Shown here: in pieces, positions 1 through 8,819 of the stretch
Layout of the letters: each line of letters opens with the position of its first letter
Position numbering within the stretch: position 1 is the first letter of the stretch
Assembly (NCBI GenBank): GCA_963811365.1
Contig: CAWEQW010000006.1
Span: 310,001-374,000 of the forward strand
Reading direction: 5' to 3'
Length of the DNA: 64,000 bases
From: CAWEQW01 sp963811365
GTDB taxonomy: Bacteria > Actinomycetota > Actinomycetes > Propionibacteriales > Nocardioidaceae
Program-made: the position numbers and the translations under genes
The notes under the pieces: model-generated
Database searches by the model: none
What the model was told of the DNA's origin: nothing
What the model saw: the letters and a program-made list of their open reading frames with translations, nothing else

Positions 1-1088
1 CCACGCGACGCGCGCGGGGGTGGTGCTCGCGATCGTGCGGCCGGTCGTTGCTGCTGTGACCGGCACCACACCGGTCGTTCGTCGTCATAACCTACCCATT
101 CTGGCGTGAGTGAGCCACTTGGGTCCGACCTGAGGCTTTGCGCCATGCGGTGTACCGACGCACCACTCAGCCTATCGACGGCTTCTCGATGACGACATCG
201 GCCGCGCAATGATCCCAGCTCCAGACCAGGGGGCATGTGTACGGGGTACTCATGCAAGGCACGTTGGTCACCGCGCGAGCTGCGCGGAATGCCACCGCTG
301 GTCGGCGGCTCGTTCCCGCTGCTCGTGGTCAGCGGCGCGGCATTCGCGCGGGAGCGGGCGGCCGGACGCCCCCTCCTCCACCCACCGACCCGACGTACCG
401 CCGACGGCGCACAGCAGGCAGACGACCGGCGAGGGAGCGAGGCGCCAGCGACCGCTGGACCTCCCGGTCGGCGGTCCCGCTGGCCGGTTTGACGTGGGCG
501 TCCAGTTGGTCGATGGCCCCCTGGGACTGAGCTCGGTCACCGCGCCGGCCAGCCAGCGATGCGCACCACCCGCGACACCCGGGACCGCTGCCGCGTCGAC
601 GCGAACTGGATGTGTCCCACCTTTGAACTGCAGCCTGGGCGAGTCGGTTCATCGAGTCTGGCCGACGAGCGAGTCCTCGACTCTGCTCCGTCTTCAACCC
701 CTGCCGTCGGTGGGAGCCACGTCGGGAGGGCACGTCAGGCGCGACGAGCGCGCCCGGCCTTCGAGGTGTTCAGGTGCGTTGGTCTGGCGAAGTCACCGGG
801 CGCGAAGGACCCGGCAAGTGCCTCACGTTGCTCCGCGCCGGTGGCGACGGTGAGTGGTTCGCCGTCGGCGTGTCACAGGGCGGCGATCTCCATGGCACCT
901 CCGAGACGCCGCAGCTTGTGCTGCTCCTCGTCGCTGGCAGTCCGCAGCGTCACATCGGTGACCCGCACAGCGCCTCGCTCCAGCTTGACGGGCTGCCCTG
1001 GAACGCGAACACGTCGCAGCGTGGGCGGCGGGGTCGCTGAGGATCTCGAGGGATCCTGCGCCGCGACTGTTGGAGACCGGGCCAGCGG
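1..1088. other. No confident gene; possible decayed 3' gene end near 873-1055 (-)
   Basis: The open frames here overlap one another on both strands, have arginine/serine-rich compositions typical of non-coding frames in GC-rich DNA, and match no family I recognise. The only stretch that reads like protein is on the minus strand, ending at a TGA at 873-875. It contains the string LRTASDEEQHKLRRLGG and closes with AMEIAAL. I see no start codon with a ribosome site for it, so it may be the 3' remnant of a lost gene. No tRNA, rRNA or clear repeat was seen. Confidence 0.4.
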
Positions 1089-1829
1089 CTAGGTGATCGG
1101 TGTGCCCGCTCGAGGGTGCTCGCGGACGCCGAAGAGGACGAGGTATCCGACGATCCACAGTTCACCGATGGTGGCGGGCACGGTCAGCAGCCCGACGCTG
1201 AGATCGGCATGCGCGAACAGGTAGCTGGCGAATGTGCTCACGACGTACCCGGCACCGCCGACCATGAGCAGCTGACCCAGCAGCCGGGGCATCCACCGCG
1301 ACCGCACCACGAGCCAGCCCATCGGGATCAACCACAGGCCGAAGAAGATTCCTCCGACTCCCCAGAGATGGCCGCTGATGACATACAGCAGCTGAGCGGT
1401 GGCCGCGGCGGCGCCCGTCATGGCCAGGGACTTGTCATCGGCGACGTCGAGGGCCGTGGCGAGCAGTGCAGCGCTGCCGAGGATGGCTACCGCGTTGACC
1501 ATCCCGAACGCCGCGATCAGCGCAGCAGCGAACGAGTCGACGCTGCGGAACAGGCGGTAGAACCACACGGCGGTCAGCGCCTGGGTCAGCACGATGCTCA
1601 GCTCCAGCGCGATGCCGAGACGCGCCATCGCCGTGTGCTCGACCAGGTTGGACAAGGTCGCGCCGGCGTTGTCGGCGACGTAGAGCTGGCCGCGGACGAT
1701 CTGGAAGCCGAGAGCTCCGGTCACCGCCAGTCCCAGATAGAGCAGCCCGGTCGTGCGGGCGGTGCCCGCGAGGGCCCCGCTCCCGAGCAAGGTTGAGTCC
1801 GACCGGACGTGGGGTTCGATCATGGTCAT
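1089..1829 (-). CDS. DUF4386 family integral membrane protein
   Basis: This 246-residue protein is almost entirely hydrophobic, with about six or seven membrane segments beginning near residue 27 (LLYLGLAVTGALGF). The arrangement, including the SGHLWGVGGIFFGLWLIPMGW segment region near residues 152-172, is that of the DUF4386 family, which has no established function. The ATG at 1829 is preceded by AAAGGAG about seven bases upstream, which supports the start. It is the first of three DUF4386 paralogues within 4 kb, all on the minus strand. Role unknown; family assignment is from sequence pattern. Confidence 0.8.
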   Translation of the reverse strand: MTMIEPHVRSDSTLLGSGALAGTARTTGLLYLGLAVTGALGFQIVRGQLYVADNAGATLSNLVEHTAMARLGIALELSIVLTQALTAVWFYRLFRSVDSFAAALIAAFGMVNAVAILGSAALLATALDVADDKSLAMTGAAAATAQLLYVISGHLWGVGGIFFGLWLIPMGWLVVRSRWMPRLLGQLLMVGGAGYVVSTFASYLFAHADLSVGLLTVPATIGELWIVGYLVLFGVREHPRAGTPIT

Positions 1830-1862
1830 CGCAGGCTCCTTTCAGGGACGACTGACGCTGGG

Positions 1863-2204
1863 TCAGAACTTGCCCAGTGCGATCTCCGAGAGCAGCAGGA
1901 CAACGGGAAGAAGGCCGAGACACGTGGCAACTACGACGATCCAGGACCGCTCGTGGTGACGGAAGATGGCGACGAGCCCTGATACGAGGGCCGCGAGCGC
2001 GCACAACCAGATGCCTGCGCCCCACGCGAGTTGAGGCCAGCTGTCGGTGTAGGTGTCGGCTGGTTCCACGACGCCCAGCGCGAATGACAGGACAAGCAGG
2101 AGGACGCCTGTGACGCTGAGCCCGGCGAGCGTGACGGCCATGCGGCCGCTGCGGGACTTGGGCCACCCTCGCATCTCGAGACGAGTACGCGATGGCGTCG
2201 TCAT
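1863..2204 (-). CDS. Small membrane protein, unknown function
   Basis: This 113-residue protein has a basic N-terminus (residues 1-20) followed by three hydrophobic segments at about 24-45, 55-80 and 89-108, ending LLLSEIALGKF. I do not recognise a family. It lies 33 bases upstream of the DUF4386 gene in the same direction, so the two are probably co-transcribed. The ribosome site before the ATG (CAAGGT) is weak. Hydrophobicity and good minus-strand codon structure favour a real gene over a shadow frame. Confidence 0.65.
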   Translation of the reverse strand: MTTPSRTRLEMRGWPKSRSGRMAVTLAGLSVTGVLLLVLSFALGVVEPADTYTDSWPQLAWGAGIWLCALAALVSGLVAIFRHHERSWIVVVATCLGLLPVVLLLSEIALGKF

Positions 2205-2560
2205 ACCTTGAGTGTGCTCTCGGCGTCGCCGGGCGTGCAGGGTCCTTAGCCCTTCACCGTCCGGTGCCGAGGCGGTGACGGAGGACCAGTGGGCTAGCGG
2301 AGGACCATTGGCTCGAATGGTTGGCGTGCGGTGACCCGAGGCTGACGTCCGCGCGGGGACGAAGCGACGGCGACGCGCCTCGGCCAGAAACGTGGAGGCA
2401 TCGAGATGTGGCGGCGAGTACCGGCAGGCACCCGGTGGTCAAGGCTCTACTCCCGTGTTTCGCCTCGCGCTGGGGCCGGCCTTCGGGTTCGTGCGCCTGC
2501 GCGCCGTCGGCGCTGAGCACGAGGGGGCACGTCGAGGACAGGACCTGCGTTGGGCGGCGC
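2205..2560. other. Intergenic region with repeated GGACC-type motifs
   Basis: No gene is convincing here. The stretch holds two near-identical copies of AGGACCANTGG at 2282-2295 and 2301-2314, 19 bases apart, and a related palindromic string GGGTCCTTAGCCC at 2240-2252. They lie upstream of the minus-strand gene that starts at 2204 and may be regulator-binding sites for it. They bear a loose resemblance to DosR/DevR boxes of actinobacteria, but the match is too weak to assign. Confidence 0.3.
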
Positions 2561-2992
2561 CTATGGAGTGGTTGACAGGTGTCGCGCCGTGGCGAGCGCC
2601 CATAGTGCGACGGTGGCCGCCACCTGTACCAGCAGCGCGGGCTGTGACGCCCAGATCAATGCGACAAGGGCCCCGAGGAGCGCCGCCGCCCCGAGCAGCG
2701 ACGAGAGCACCACGTACGGCATCGGTGCACGGTGGTGTCCTTGCGCGCCGTACACCTGCCCGATCCGGGTACGAGCCGTCATGCAGCCGAGGTAGCCGAG
2801 GCCGAAGACCACGGCTGCTACCAGGCGGGTGGACCAGCCGGTCAGTGCGACGTCGGTGAGCCACAGGAGGGACACCATCGCAGCGGCTGCGACGAGCAGC
2901 GTGGCCGTGAGATCGGCACCCGACAGTCGGACTGCGTGCACGGTGGGCGGTCGTTGTTGTGCTGAGTTGTGCTGAGTTGACGACATCGTCAT
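2561..2992 (-). CDS. Four-helix membrane protein, unknown function
   Basis: This 143-residue protein has a polar N-terminus rich in Q, S and N, then four hydrophobic segments at about 26-47, 53-70, 90-112 and 115-135. I do not recognise the family. The open frame extends much further upstream, but the ATG at 2992 is chosen because GGAG-type sequence precedes it and upstream codons look like shadow sequence. A 10-base duplication (TGTGCTGAGT twice at about 2958-2977) lies in the coding region for the Q/N-rich head. It is divergent from the SRPBCC gene at 3119. Confidence 0.6.
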   Translation of the reverse strand: MTMSSTQHNSAQQRPPTVHAVRLSGADLTATLLVAAAAMVSLLWLTDVALTGWSTRLVAAVVFGLGYLGCMTARTRIGQVYGAQGHHRAPMPYVVLSSLLGAAALLGALVALIWASQPALLVQVAATVALWALATARHLSTTP

Positions 2993-3016
2993 CACCTGTC
3001 TCCGCTTCTCCTTCGA

Positions 3017-3034
3017 GTGTGTACCCGTACGCAC
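3017..3034. promoter_or_regulatory. Operator-like palindrome in a divergent promoter region
   Basis: GTGTGTAC-CC-GTACGCAC is an inverted repeat with 7 of 8 arm positions paired. It sits between the minus-strand membrane protein (start 2992) and the plus-strand SRPBCC gene (start 3119), a typical position for a shared regulator site. The regulator is unknown. Confidence 0.4.
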
Positions 3035-3118
3035 GGTTGGCGCAGAGTCGATAGCCCTTTGCCTGCCGTGCCAAGGTGAACGTGGCCGCACGACAAGGTC
3101 GCAGGACGGAGCGCTGGG

Positions 3119-3559
3119 ATGACGCACATCGTCGGAGAGGTCACCATCAAGGCACCGATCCATGAGGTGTTCGACATGGTCGCCGACGAGCGGAACGAAC
3201 CTCGCTACAACCCTCGGATCATCCGCGCCCGGAAGGTCGGTGAGGGACCGGTTGGCGCGAGCGCACGATTCGTCGCGGAGCCGAGGGGCATGGGCTCGAG
3301 GGGTGCGATGACCATGACGATCCTGGAGTACGAGCGGCCGCATCGGCTGCACAACGTGGTGCGGTCGTCCTACATGGAGGTCGACGGAACAGTGACGTTC
3401 GCCGAGGTGACGGGCGGAACGCGGCTGACGTGGGACTGGGACATGACCATGGTGGGAGCGATGCGACTGTTGTCCCCGCTGCTTGCGGTCATCGGTCCTT
3501 CGTGGGAGCGCCGGAACTGGGTGGGGCTGAAGGAGTTCATGGAGTCCGGAGGCCGCTGA
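3119..3559 (+). CDS. SRPBCC family (START-like) protein
   Basis: The 146-residue protein has the SRPBCC/polyketide-cyclase layout: an N-terminal strand VGEVTIKAPIHEVFDMVAD, a central antiparallel sheet (residues 55-110) and a C-terminal helix with the W-ERRNWVGLKEFM segment. Members bind hydrophobic ligands in a cavity; some are cyclases or lipid-binding proteins, and the substrate cannot be read from sequence. No signal peptide is visible, so it is likely cytoplasmic. It converges on the DUF4386 gene that ends at 3568, with only eight bases between stops. Confidence 0.8.
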   Translation: MTHIVGEVTIKAPIHEVFDMVADERNEPRYNPRIIRARKVGEGPVGASARFVAEPRGMGSRGAMTMTILEYERPHRLHNVVRSSYMEVDGTVTFAEVTGGTRLTWDWDMTMVGAMRLLSPLLAVIGPSWERRNWVGLKEFMESGGR

Positions 3560-3567
3560 GCCGCGGG

Positions 3568-4290
3568 TCACACCGCAACCGGCGCCGCTTCGCTGGCGGG
3601 CTGGTGATCGACGACGACCGGGCGGGTGTCGAACCCCTTGACGATCAGCCACACCGCCAGGACCAGCTCTTGGACCCCGATCGGGATGTTCAGCGCAGTG
3701 TTGACCGTGGAGAGGCCGAAGTCCTGGGTGAACGCCGCGTAGCACGTCGAGACCACGGCCAGGCCGACCGCAGCAAGGCCCCACCCCGACAGCCACCGGG
3801 GCACGAGCCTGGCGGCGTACAGCACGTAGTAGTACATGAACGCCCCGCTGAGGAAGGCAAGCAGGCCGAGGAATCCGAACGCCCAATCGCGGACAGCGAG
3901 CAGCGCATCCCCGGTGGTCTGGGAGGCGGCAGCGGCAGCGGGGCCCGCGACCTCGTTCTGGCTCACGCTCAGCAGGACCAGCAGGCTGAGGGTCCCGATC
4001 ATGACGAACACCGCTTCCACGACTCGACCGGCGACAGCGCCGAGAGCCAGAGCGCGGTTGTGCCCGCGGATGACCGGATACAGGCAGATCGCGATGCCCG
4101 CGCCGGTCGAGGCCCACACGAACTCCAGCAGGGCCGTGATGATGACGCCGTTGTCCGCGGCCGCAAGCTTCTGCAGGTAGTCAGGGCTCTCGAGGGTGGA
4201 CCCCAGAGGGGCCGCGCTCAGCACGCTGGTGAGGGTGCACGCGAGCAGCAGGACACCTACTGCGATGGCGTGGCCTCGGTATGACTTCAT
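3568..4290 (-). CDS. DUF4386 family integral membrane protein
   Basis: This 240-residue protein has about six or seven membrane segments, starting with HAIAVGVLLLACTLTSVLSA at residues 7-26, and the conserved FLGLLAFLSGAFMYYYVLY block near residues 138-156 that is typical of DUF4386. The ATG at 4290 overlaps the stop of the upstream DUF4386 gene (ATGA at 4287-4290) and has AAAGGTGG upstream, so the two are translationally coupled. Function unknown. It is the second paralogue of three in this stretch. Confidence 0.8.
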   Translation of the reverse strand: MKSYRGHAIAVGVLLLACTLTSVLSAAPLGSTLESPDYLQKLAAADNGVIITALLEFVWASTGAGIAICLYPVIRGHNRALALGAVAGRVVEAVFVMIGTLSLLVLLSVSQNEVAGPAAAAASQTTGDALLAVRDWAFGFLGLLAFLSGAFMYYYVLYAARLVPRWLSGWGLAAVGLAVVSTCYAAFTQDFGLSTVNTALNIPIGVQELVLAVWLIVKGFDTRPVVVDHQPASEAAPVAV

Positions 4291-5036
4291 CGGATGCCAC
4301 CTTTGACGTCATGGACGCTGTCCAGTCGATGGTCGACGGTTCCCGTACGCTCACGGCCCCCACTGGAGGCGTCGGCGCCTTTGATCAGGAGCCACAGGCC
4401 CAGGGTCAGCTCGAACGGCACGTACGGCGCGTACAGCACCCGGCTGGGCTCGAGGTCGCGGTCCCACACGAGCAGCACGGTGGCGACCAGGACCAGCGGC
4501 ACGGCCAGCAGCCCCCACACGGCCAGCGTCCGTGGAACGATCCTCGACCGGTACAGCAGGGAGTACCACAGCATGGCCCCGACGCAGAAGAACAGCATGT
4601 CGATGTCGCCGGCGTGCTGACTGACGCTGAGGGCGAGCGACCCCGAGGACTGCGCTGTGGACGCGGCCACGGCGCCCCCGCCACTGGCCTCCTGGCTCAA
4701 CCCCAGCAGGGCATAGAGGCCGAGCGTCTTGATGGTGAGGAAGACCGCCTCAGACATCCACAACCCACCGGCGACCAGCGCGAGAGTGCGGTTCTGCCGG
4801 TTGAGGACGACGTACAGCAACGCAGTCATTGCGATGATGCCGATGCTGGTGAGGAGCTCGAGCACGATGGTGGCCCGCATGTGACCAGGGTTGTTCGAGA
4901 TGTCCCTCAGGACCTCGGAGATGCCGCCGTCGAGCAGCGGCGCCGAGAGCACACCGGCTGTGAGGCTGGTGACGAACTGGAAGACGAACGCCGCTCCGAG
5001 GTACCTCAGAGTGTGATCCGTGGCTTCGGTGGACAC
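4287..5036 (-). CDS. DUF4386 family integral membrane protein
   Basis: About 249 residues with six or seven membrane segments, including DMLFFCVGAMLWYSLLYRSR, the position-equivalent of the conserved block in the neighbouring paralogue. I choose the GTG at 5036, which has AGGTGA five bases upstream and lies four bases after the stop of the gene before it; an upstream ATG at 5078 would add 14 residues and overlap that gene by 38 bases. It is the middle gene of a DUF6326-like, DUF4386, DUF4386 operon. Function unknown. Confidence 0.75.
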   Translation of the reverse strand: MSTEATDHTLRYLGAAFVFQFVTSLTAGVLSAPLLDGGISEVLRDISNNPGHMRATIVLELLTSIGIIAMTALLYVVLNRQNRTLALVAGGLWMSEAVFLTIKTLGLYALLGLSQEASGGGAVAASTAQSSGSLALSVSQHAGDIDMLFFCVGAMLWYSLLYRSRIVPRTLAVWGLLAVPLVLVATVLLVWDRDLEPSRVLYAPYVPFELTLGLWLLIKGADASSGGRERTGTVDHRLDSVHDVKGGIR

Positions 5037-5040
5037 GGCG

Positions 5041-5550
5041 TCACCTGCTGTTGGTCGCAACCTCGTCGGATGCGCCAAGGGTCATCTCGGACCGCCCCTC
5101 ATCGCGCCCCTGCTCACCCGGAGAGGCTGCGACAGAGTCGGTCGCCTTCGGCCACGTCCAGGCGTAGTACGCGATCGCCACCAGGAGAGCGGCCTCGATG
5201 ACGCTACCGAGGATGAAGTAGGTCCACTCGCCTACGGCGCTTCCGGCGATCGTCACGGCGAAGACAGCTGCTAGGACGATGTTCGCCATGCGGGTGACCC
5301 TCGCCGGCAGCACCAGGCTCAGGAACACCATCAGGCTCGGCACGGCGACGTAGATCATCACGCCCAGCAGGTAGCCCTGCCCGATCGTGAAGACGGAGAT
5401 CCTGCCCGAGTCGATGTCGGCTCGTACGTCGCTGCGGTACAGGCCGAACAGGTCCACGCACACGAAGACGAACAGCATCGAAACCCACAGCGCCGCGATC
5501 TTGAGCCGCGGATTGACCCAGTAGTCCCGATAGTCGGTCGCGGTTCTCAT
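5041..5550 (-). CDS. DUF6326 family membrane protein
   Basis: The 169-residue protein begins MRTATDYRDYWVNPRLKIA and has four membrane segments (about residues 19-37, 55-80, 85-108, 115-133) followed by an acidic, charged tail. The NPRLKIAALWVSMLF start and the SLMVFLSLVLPARVTRMANI block match what I recall of DUF6326 proteins. The ATG at 5550 is strongly supported by GGAGGTCATC immediately upstream; a longer frame from 5610 lacks this. It is the first gene of the minus-strand membrane-protein operon. Function unknown. Confidence 0.75.
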   Translation of the reverse strand: MRTATDYRDYWVNPRLKIAALWVSMLFVFVCVDLFGLYRSDVRADIDSGRISVFTIGQGYLLGVMIYVAVPSLMVFLSLVLPARVTRMANIVLAAVFAVTIAGSAVGEWTYFILGSVIEAALLVAIAYYAWTWPKATDSVAASPGEQGRDEGRSEMTLGASDEVATNSR

Positions 5551-5947
5551 GATGACCTCCCGGCGGCGGATACCAGGCCGCACGGCACGCCGCAGTGCGG
5601 CCACATCCACTCCACTCTCAGCCTCTTGGGCGGGAGACAGGCTGACCAGAGGACAAGGTCCTCAGCCCGTGGCCACGATGACCAGCACGCCGGTGACGAC
5701 AGGATCAGGCCGCTGCATCCTGGACGGTGGCAAGCTGCTCGGGAGTCGCAGCCGGCGTGACCTGCCCCATGAAACCCCACATATCGGCGTTCATCGGCGA
5801 ATCGGCACAGTGCCGGGTCGGAGCGAGCGCTGCACGGCCGGGCCGCGTGGCCGGATCCCGCGCCTCGATGTCCGGAACTCGCGCGACCCGGCGCCTCCGA
5901 GCACCTAGGCTGAGGCGTCCCGACAGGAGCAAAGCGAGGGAACGGTC
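5551..5947. other. Intergenic region, boundary of the accessory stretch
   Basis: Nothing here is a confident gene. A minus-strand frame of 29 codons at 5705-5794 reads MNADMWGFMGQVTPAATPEQ and then stops; it looks protein-like but has no ribosome site and no family I recognise, so it may be a remnant. A TAGGCT -10-like box at about 5906-5911 could serve the downstream EamA gene. The style of sequence changes here from the preceding membrane-protein block to very GC-rich backbone genes. Confidence 0.4.
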
Positions 5948-6943
5948 ATGGCCGGAGGGGGCACGCGGTCGGCGCCTGCGACGAAGGTGCCGCCCGCGCT
6001 GGGCCTGGTCGCGCTGGCGCTCGGCACGGTGTACGTCGTGTGGGGCTCGACGTACCTCGGCATCCGGGTCGTCGTGCAGCAGGCGCCGCCGCTGACGTCG
6101 ATGGGGCTGCGCTACGTCACCGCCTCCCTCGTGCTCGGCAGCATCCTCGCCGTGCGGGGCGGGCTCACCCGGCTCCGGCTGAGCCGCCGGTCGGCGCTCG
6201 GTGCGGCGTTCCTGGGCCTGATGCTGCCGATGATGGGCAACGGCCTGGTGTCGGTCGGCGAGAACCTCGGCGCGCCCTCGGGGGTGACGGCGCTGCTGAT
6301 CGCGGTGGCACCGCTGATCATCGTGGTGTTCCGGGGCGTCGAGCGGGACCGCCCGCGGCCGCTCACGCTGGTCGGTGTCGCGATGGGCTTCTGCGGCCTG
6401 GCGGTGCTGGTGCTGGGCGGCCGCAGCACCGGCCACGTCCCGCTCGGCGCCGCACTCATCATCATGTTCGCCTCGACGTGCTGGGCGTTCGGCTCCTACG
6501 TGCAGCCACGGCTGTGGCTGCCGCAGGACGTGTTCGTGACCGCGGTCTACGAGATGCTGTTCGGCGGCCTGATCCTGCTCAGTGTCGGCCGGGTCGCCGG
6601 CGAGCGCTTCTCCCCCGGCGACTACACGGCGCGCACGTGGGTCGCGCTGGGCTACCTCGTGCTGTTCGGCTCCGTGCTGGCGTTCACGTCGTACGTCTGG
6701 CTGGTCGCGCACGCCCCGATCTCGTTCGTCGCGACGTACGCCTACGTCAACCCGGTGGTCGCGGTGTTCCTCGGCTGGCTGATCCTCTCCGAGCCGGTGA
6801 CACCACCGATCCTCGTCGGCGGCGGGATCGTCGTGGCCGCCGTCGCGCTGGTCATCGCGGCCGAGCGGCCACGGCGACGGCGGGCCCCCCGTGAGCTCGC
6901 GGTGACCGGCGAGCCGGGGCCGGTGTGCGAGGTCACCGACTGA
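5948..6943 (+). CDS. EamA/DMT family transporter (RhaT/YedA type)
   Basis: The 331-residue protein has ten hydrophobic segments in two homologous halves, the EamA duplication of the drug/metabolite transporter superfamily. The first half contains YVVWGSTYLGIRVV near residues 29-42, the typical start of the first EamA repeat; the second half has YAYVNPVVAVFLGWLILSEP near residues 269-288. It is likely an inner-membrane exporter of small metabolites, substrate unknown. The ATG is preceded by GAGGGAACGG. Cytoplasmic C-terminal tail is arginine-rich. Confidence 0.88.
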   Translation: MAGGGTRSAPATKVPPALGLVALALGTVYVVWGSTYLGIRVVVQQAPPLTSMGLRYVTASLVLGSILAVRGGLTRLRLSRRSALGAAFLGLMLPMMGNGLVSVGENLGAPSGVTALLIAVAPLIIVVFRGVERDRPRPLTLVGVAMGFCGLAVLVLGGRSTGHVPLGAALIIMFASTCWAFGSYVQPRLWLPQDVFVTAVYEMLFGGLILLSVGRVAGERFSPGDYTARTWVALGYLVLFGSVLAFTSYVWLVAHAPISFVATYAYVNPVVAVFLGWLILSEPVTPPILVGGGIVVAAVALVIAAERPRRRRAPRELAVTGEPGPVCEVTD

Positions 6944-6944
6944 G

Positions 6945-6963
6945 GCCCCCCGTCGCGCGGGGC
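6945..6963 (+). terminator. GC-rich hairpin after the EamA gene
   Basis: GCCCC and GGGGC arms flank a short loop one base after the EamA stop codon. There is no T-tract, which is common for actinobacterial hairpin terminators. Weak support. Confidence 0.35.
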
Positions 6964-7005
6964 ACGTCTCTGCTCGATTCACGCGCCGCAGCCCCCCGCC
7001 GCCGG

Positions 7006-7011
7006 TAGCGT
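7006..7011 (+). promoter_or_regulatory. -10 box of a probable leaderless SulP promoter
   Basis: TAGCGT fits the actinobacterial TANNNT -10 consensus and lies exactly six bases before the GTG start at 7018, so transcription would begin at or next to the start codon. No ribosome site is present, which agrees with a leaderless mRNA. Confidence 0.5.
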
Positions 7012-7017
7012 CCGGAC

Positions 7018-8784
7018 GTGGCCTCCGCCGAACCAGCCGGTGCGCCCGCGGCCGAGAAGCCGACGCCGGTCGGTCGGCTGCTGCCCGGGATCGCGGTGCT
7101 GCGCCACTACGAACGCCGGTGGCTGCGCGGCGACGTGCTCGCCGGGATCACCGTGGCGGCGTACCTGGTCCCGCAGGTGATGGCGTACGCCGTGGTGGCC
7201 GGCCTGCCGGCGGTCGTCGGGCTGTGGGCGAGCATCGGGCCGCTGGTCGTCTACGCGGTGCTCGGCACGTCGCGACAGCTCTCCGTGGGGCCGGAGTCGA
7301 CGACCGCGCTGATGACGGCGGCAGCGGTCGGGGCGCTGACCGCCGGGGACCCCGGCCGGTACGCCGCGGTGGCGGCCGCGCTGGCGATCGCCGTGGGGCT
7401 GGTGTGCGTGCTCGGCTGGGTGGGGCGCGTCGGCTTCGTCGCGGACCTGCTGTCCCGGCCGGTGCTCGTGGGCTACATGGGCGGGATCGCGATGCTCATG
7501 GTGGTCAGCCAGCTCGGCAAGATCACCGGGATGCCGATCCAGGGCGACAGCCCACTGACCGAGGCGCGCTACACGCTCACGCACCTGTCGGCGGTCGAGC
7601 TGCCGACGCTGGCGCTGTCCGCGACGGTGCTGGCCCTGCTGCTGCTCGGGCAGCGGCTGCGTCCCCGGTGGCCGAACCCGCTGCTGGTGATGCTGCTCGC
7701 GACCGTGGTGGTCTGGGTGTTCGACCTTCAGCAGCAGGGGATCGCCGTGGTGGGCACGATTCCCGAGGGGCTGCCCGCCCCCGGCCTGCCGAACCTCGAC
7801 GCCGGCGAGCTGCGCGGGCTGCTCCTGCCGGCGCTGTTCATCGCGGTGGTGGGCTACACCGACAACGTGCTGACCGCTCGCGCCTTCGGCACCAGGAGCG
7901 GCACGCGCATCGACCCCAACCAGGAGTTCCTCGCGCTCGGCGTCGCGAACGTCTCGTCCGGGCTGCTGCAGGGCTTCCCGGTGAGCAGCAGTGGCAGCCG
8001 GACGGTGATCGGCCATTCGCTCGGCAGCCGGACCCAGCTCTACTCGCTGGTGGCGCTCGGCGTGGTGCTGCTGACGATGTTCTTGTTCGGTCCGGTCCTG
8101 GCCGCCTTTCCGCTCGCGGCCCTCGGCGGGGTGGTGGCGTACGCCGCGGTCCGGCTCGTCGACGTACCCGAGATGCGCCGGATGGCGCGGTTCCGCCGCA
8201 GCGAGCTGTACCTCGCCCTCGCGACGTTCGCGGCGGTGGTCCTGCTCGGCGTCCTGCAGGGCATCGCGGTCGCGGTGGCGCTGTCCCTGGTCGACCTGCT
8301 GCGGCGGGTGGCCCGACCGCACGACGGCATCCTGGGCTACGTGCCGGGTGTCGCCGGGATGCACGACATCGACGACTACGCGGACGCCCGGATGGTGCCC
8401 GGGCTGGTGGTCTACCGCTACGACTCGCCGCTGTTCTTCGCCAACGCGGAGGACTTCCGGCGACGGGCCCTCGCCTCGGTGACGGACGCGCCGTGGCCGG
8501 TGGCGTGGTTCCTGCTCAACGCCGAGGCGAACACCGAGATCGACCTGACCGCGATCGACGCGCTGGAGGAGGTCCGCGCGACGCTGGCCGACCGGGGCGT
8601 CGTGTTCGCGATGGCCCGGGTGAAGGCCGAGCTGCGGTCGGCGCTGCGGGCAGGCGGCTTCGCCCAGCGGGTCGGCGAGGACCGGATCTTCATGACGCTG
8701 CCGACCGCGGTCGACGCGTACGTCGAGGAGTACGTCGCGCGGCACGGCGAGCCGCCACCCGGGATGTCGCTGCCACCTGGGTGA
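7018..8784 (+). CDS. SulP family anion transporter with C-terminal STAS domain
   Basis: The 588-residue protein is a SulP/SLC26-type transporter. Residues about 30-440 form the membrane core of 10-14 helices with the family signatures GDVLAGITVAAYLVPQVMAY near the start and the GLWASIGPLVVYAVLGTSRQ block. Residues about 455-575 form a soluble STAS domain beginning VVYRYDSPLFFANAEDF. SulP proteins move sulfate, bicarbonate or dicarboxylates across the inner membrane; the substrate cannot be decided here, and no carbonic anhydrase is adjacent. Translation starts at a GTG with no ribosome site, just after a TAGCGT box. Confidence 0.93.
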   Translation: MASAEPAGAPAAEKPTPVGRLLPGIAVLRHYERRWLRGDVLAGITVAAYLVPQVMAYAVVAGLPAVVGLWASIGPLVVYAVLGTSRQLSVGPESTTALMTAAAVGALTAGDPGRYAAVAAALAIAVGLVCVLGWVGRVGFVADLLSRPVLVGYMGGIAMLMVVSQLGKITGMPIQGDSPLTEARYTLTHLSAVELPTLALSATVLALLLLGQRLRPRWPNPLLVMLLATVVVWVFDLQQQGIAVVGTIPEGLPAPGLPNLDAGELRGLLLPALFIAVVGYTDNVLTARAFGTRSGTRIDPNQEFLALGVANVSSGLLQGFPVSSSGSRTVIGHSLGSRTQLYSLVALGVVLLTMFLFGPVLAAFPLAALGGVVAYAAVRLVDVPEMRRMARFRRSELYLALATFAAVVLLGVLQGIAVAVALSLVDLLRRVARPHDGILGYVPGVAGMHDIDDYADARMVPGLVVYRYDSPLFFANAEDFRRRALASVTDAPWPVAWFLLNAEANTEIDLTAIDALEEVRATLADRGVVFAMARVKAELRSALRAGGFAQRVGEDRIFMTLPTAVDAYVEEYVARHGEPPPGMSLPPG

Positions 8785-8819
8785 GCCGCGGGCTCCACCG
8801 GCCGAGCCGCGGGGCTGAG

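Noticed and set aside
209..1158. Several overlapping frames on both strands
   Set aside because: No frame has a ribosome site and a recognisable domain; they contradict one another and look like GC-rich non-coding frames.
5705..6982. Minus-strand frame of 425 codons
   Set aside because: It lies opposite the EamA gene and reads as E/H/R-rich shadow; only its last 29 codons look protein-like, and these lack a start signal.
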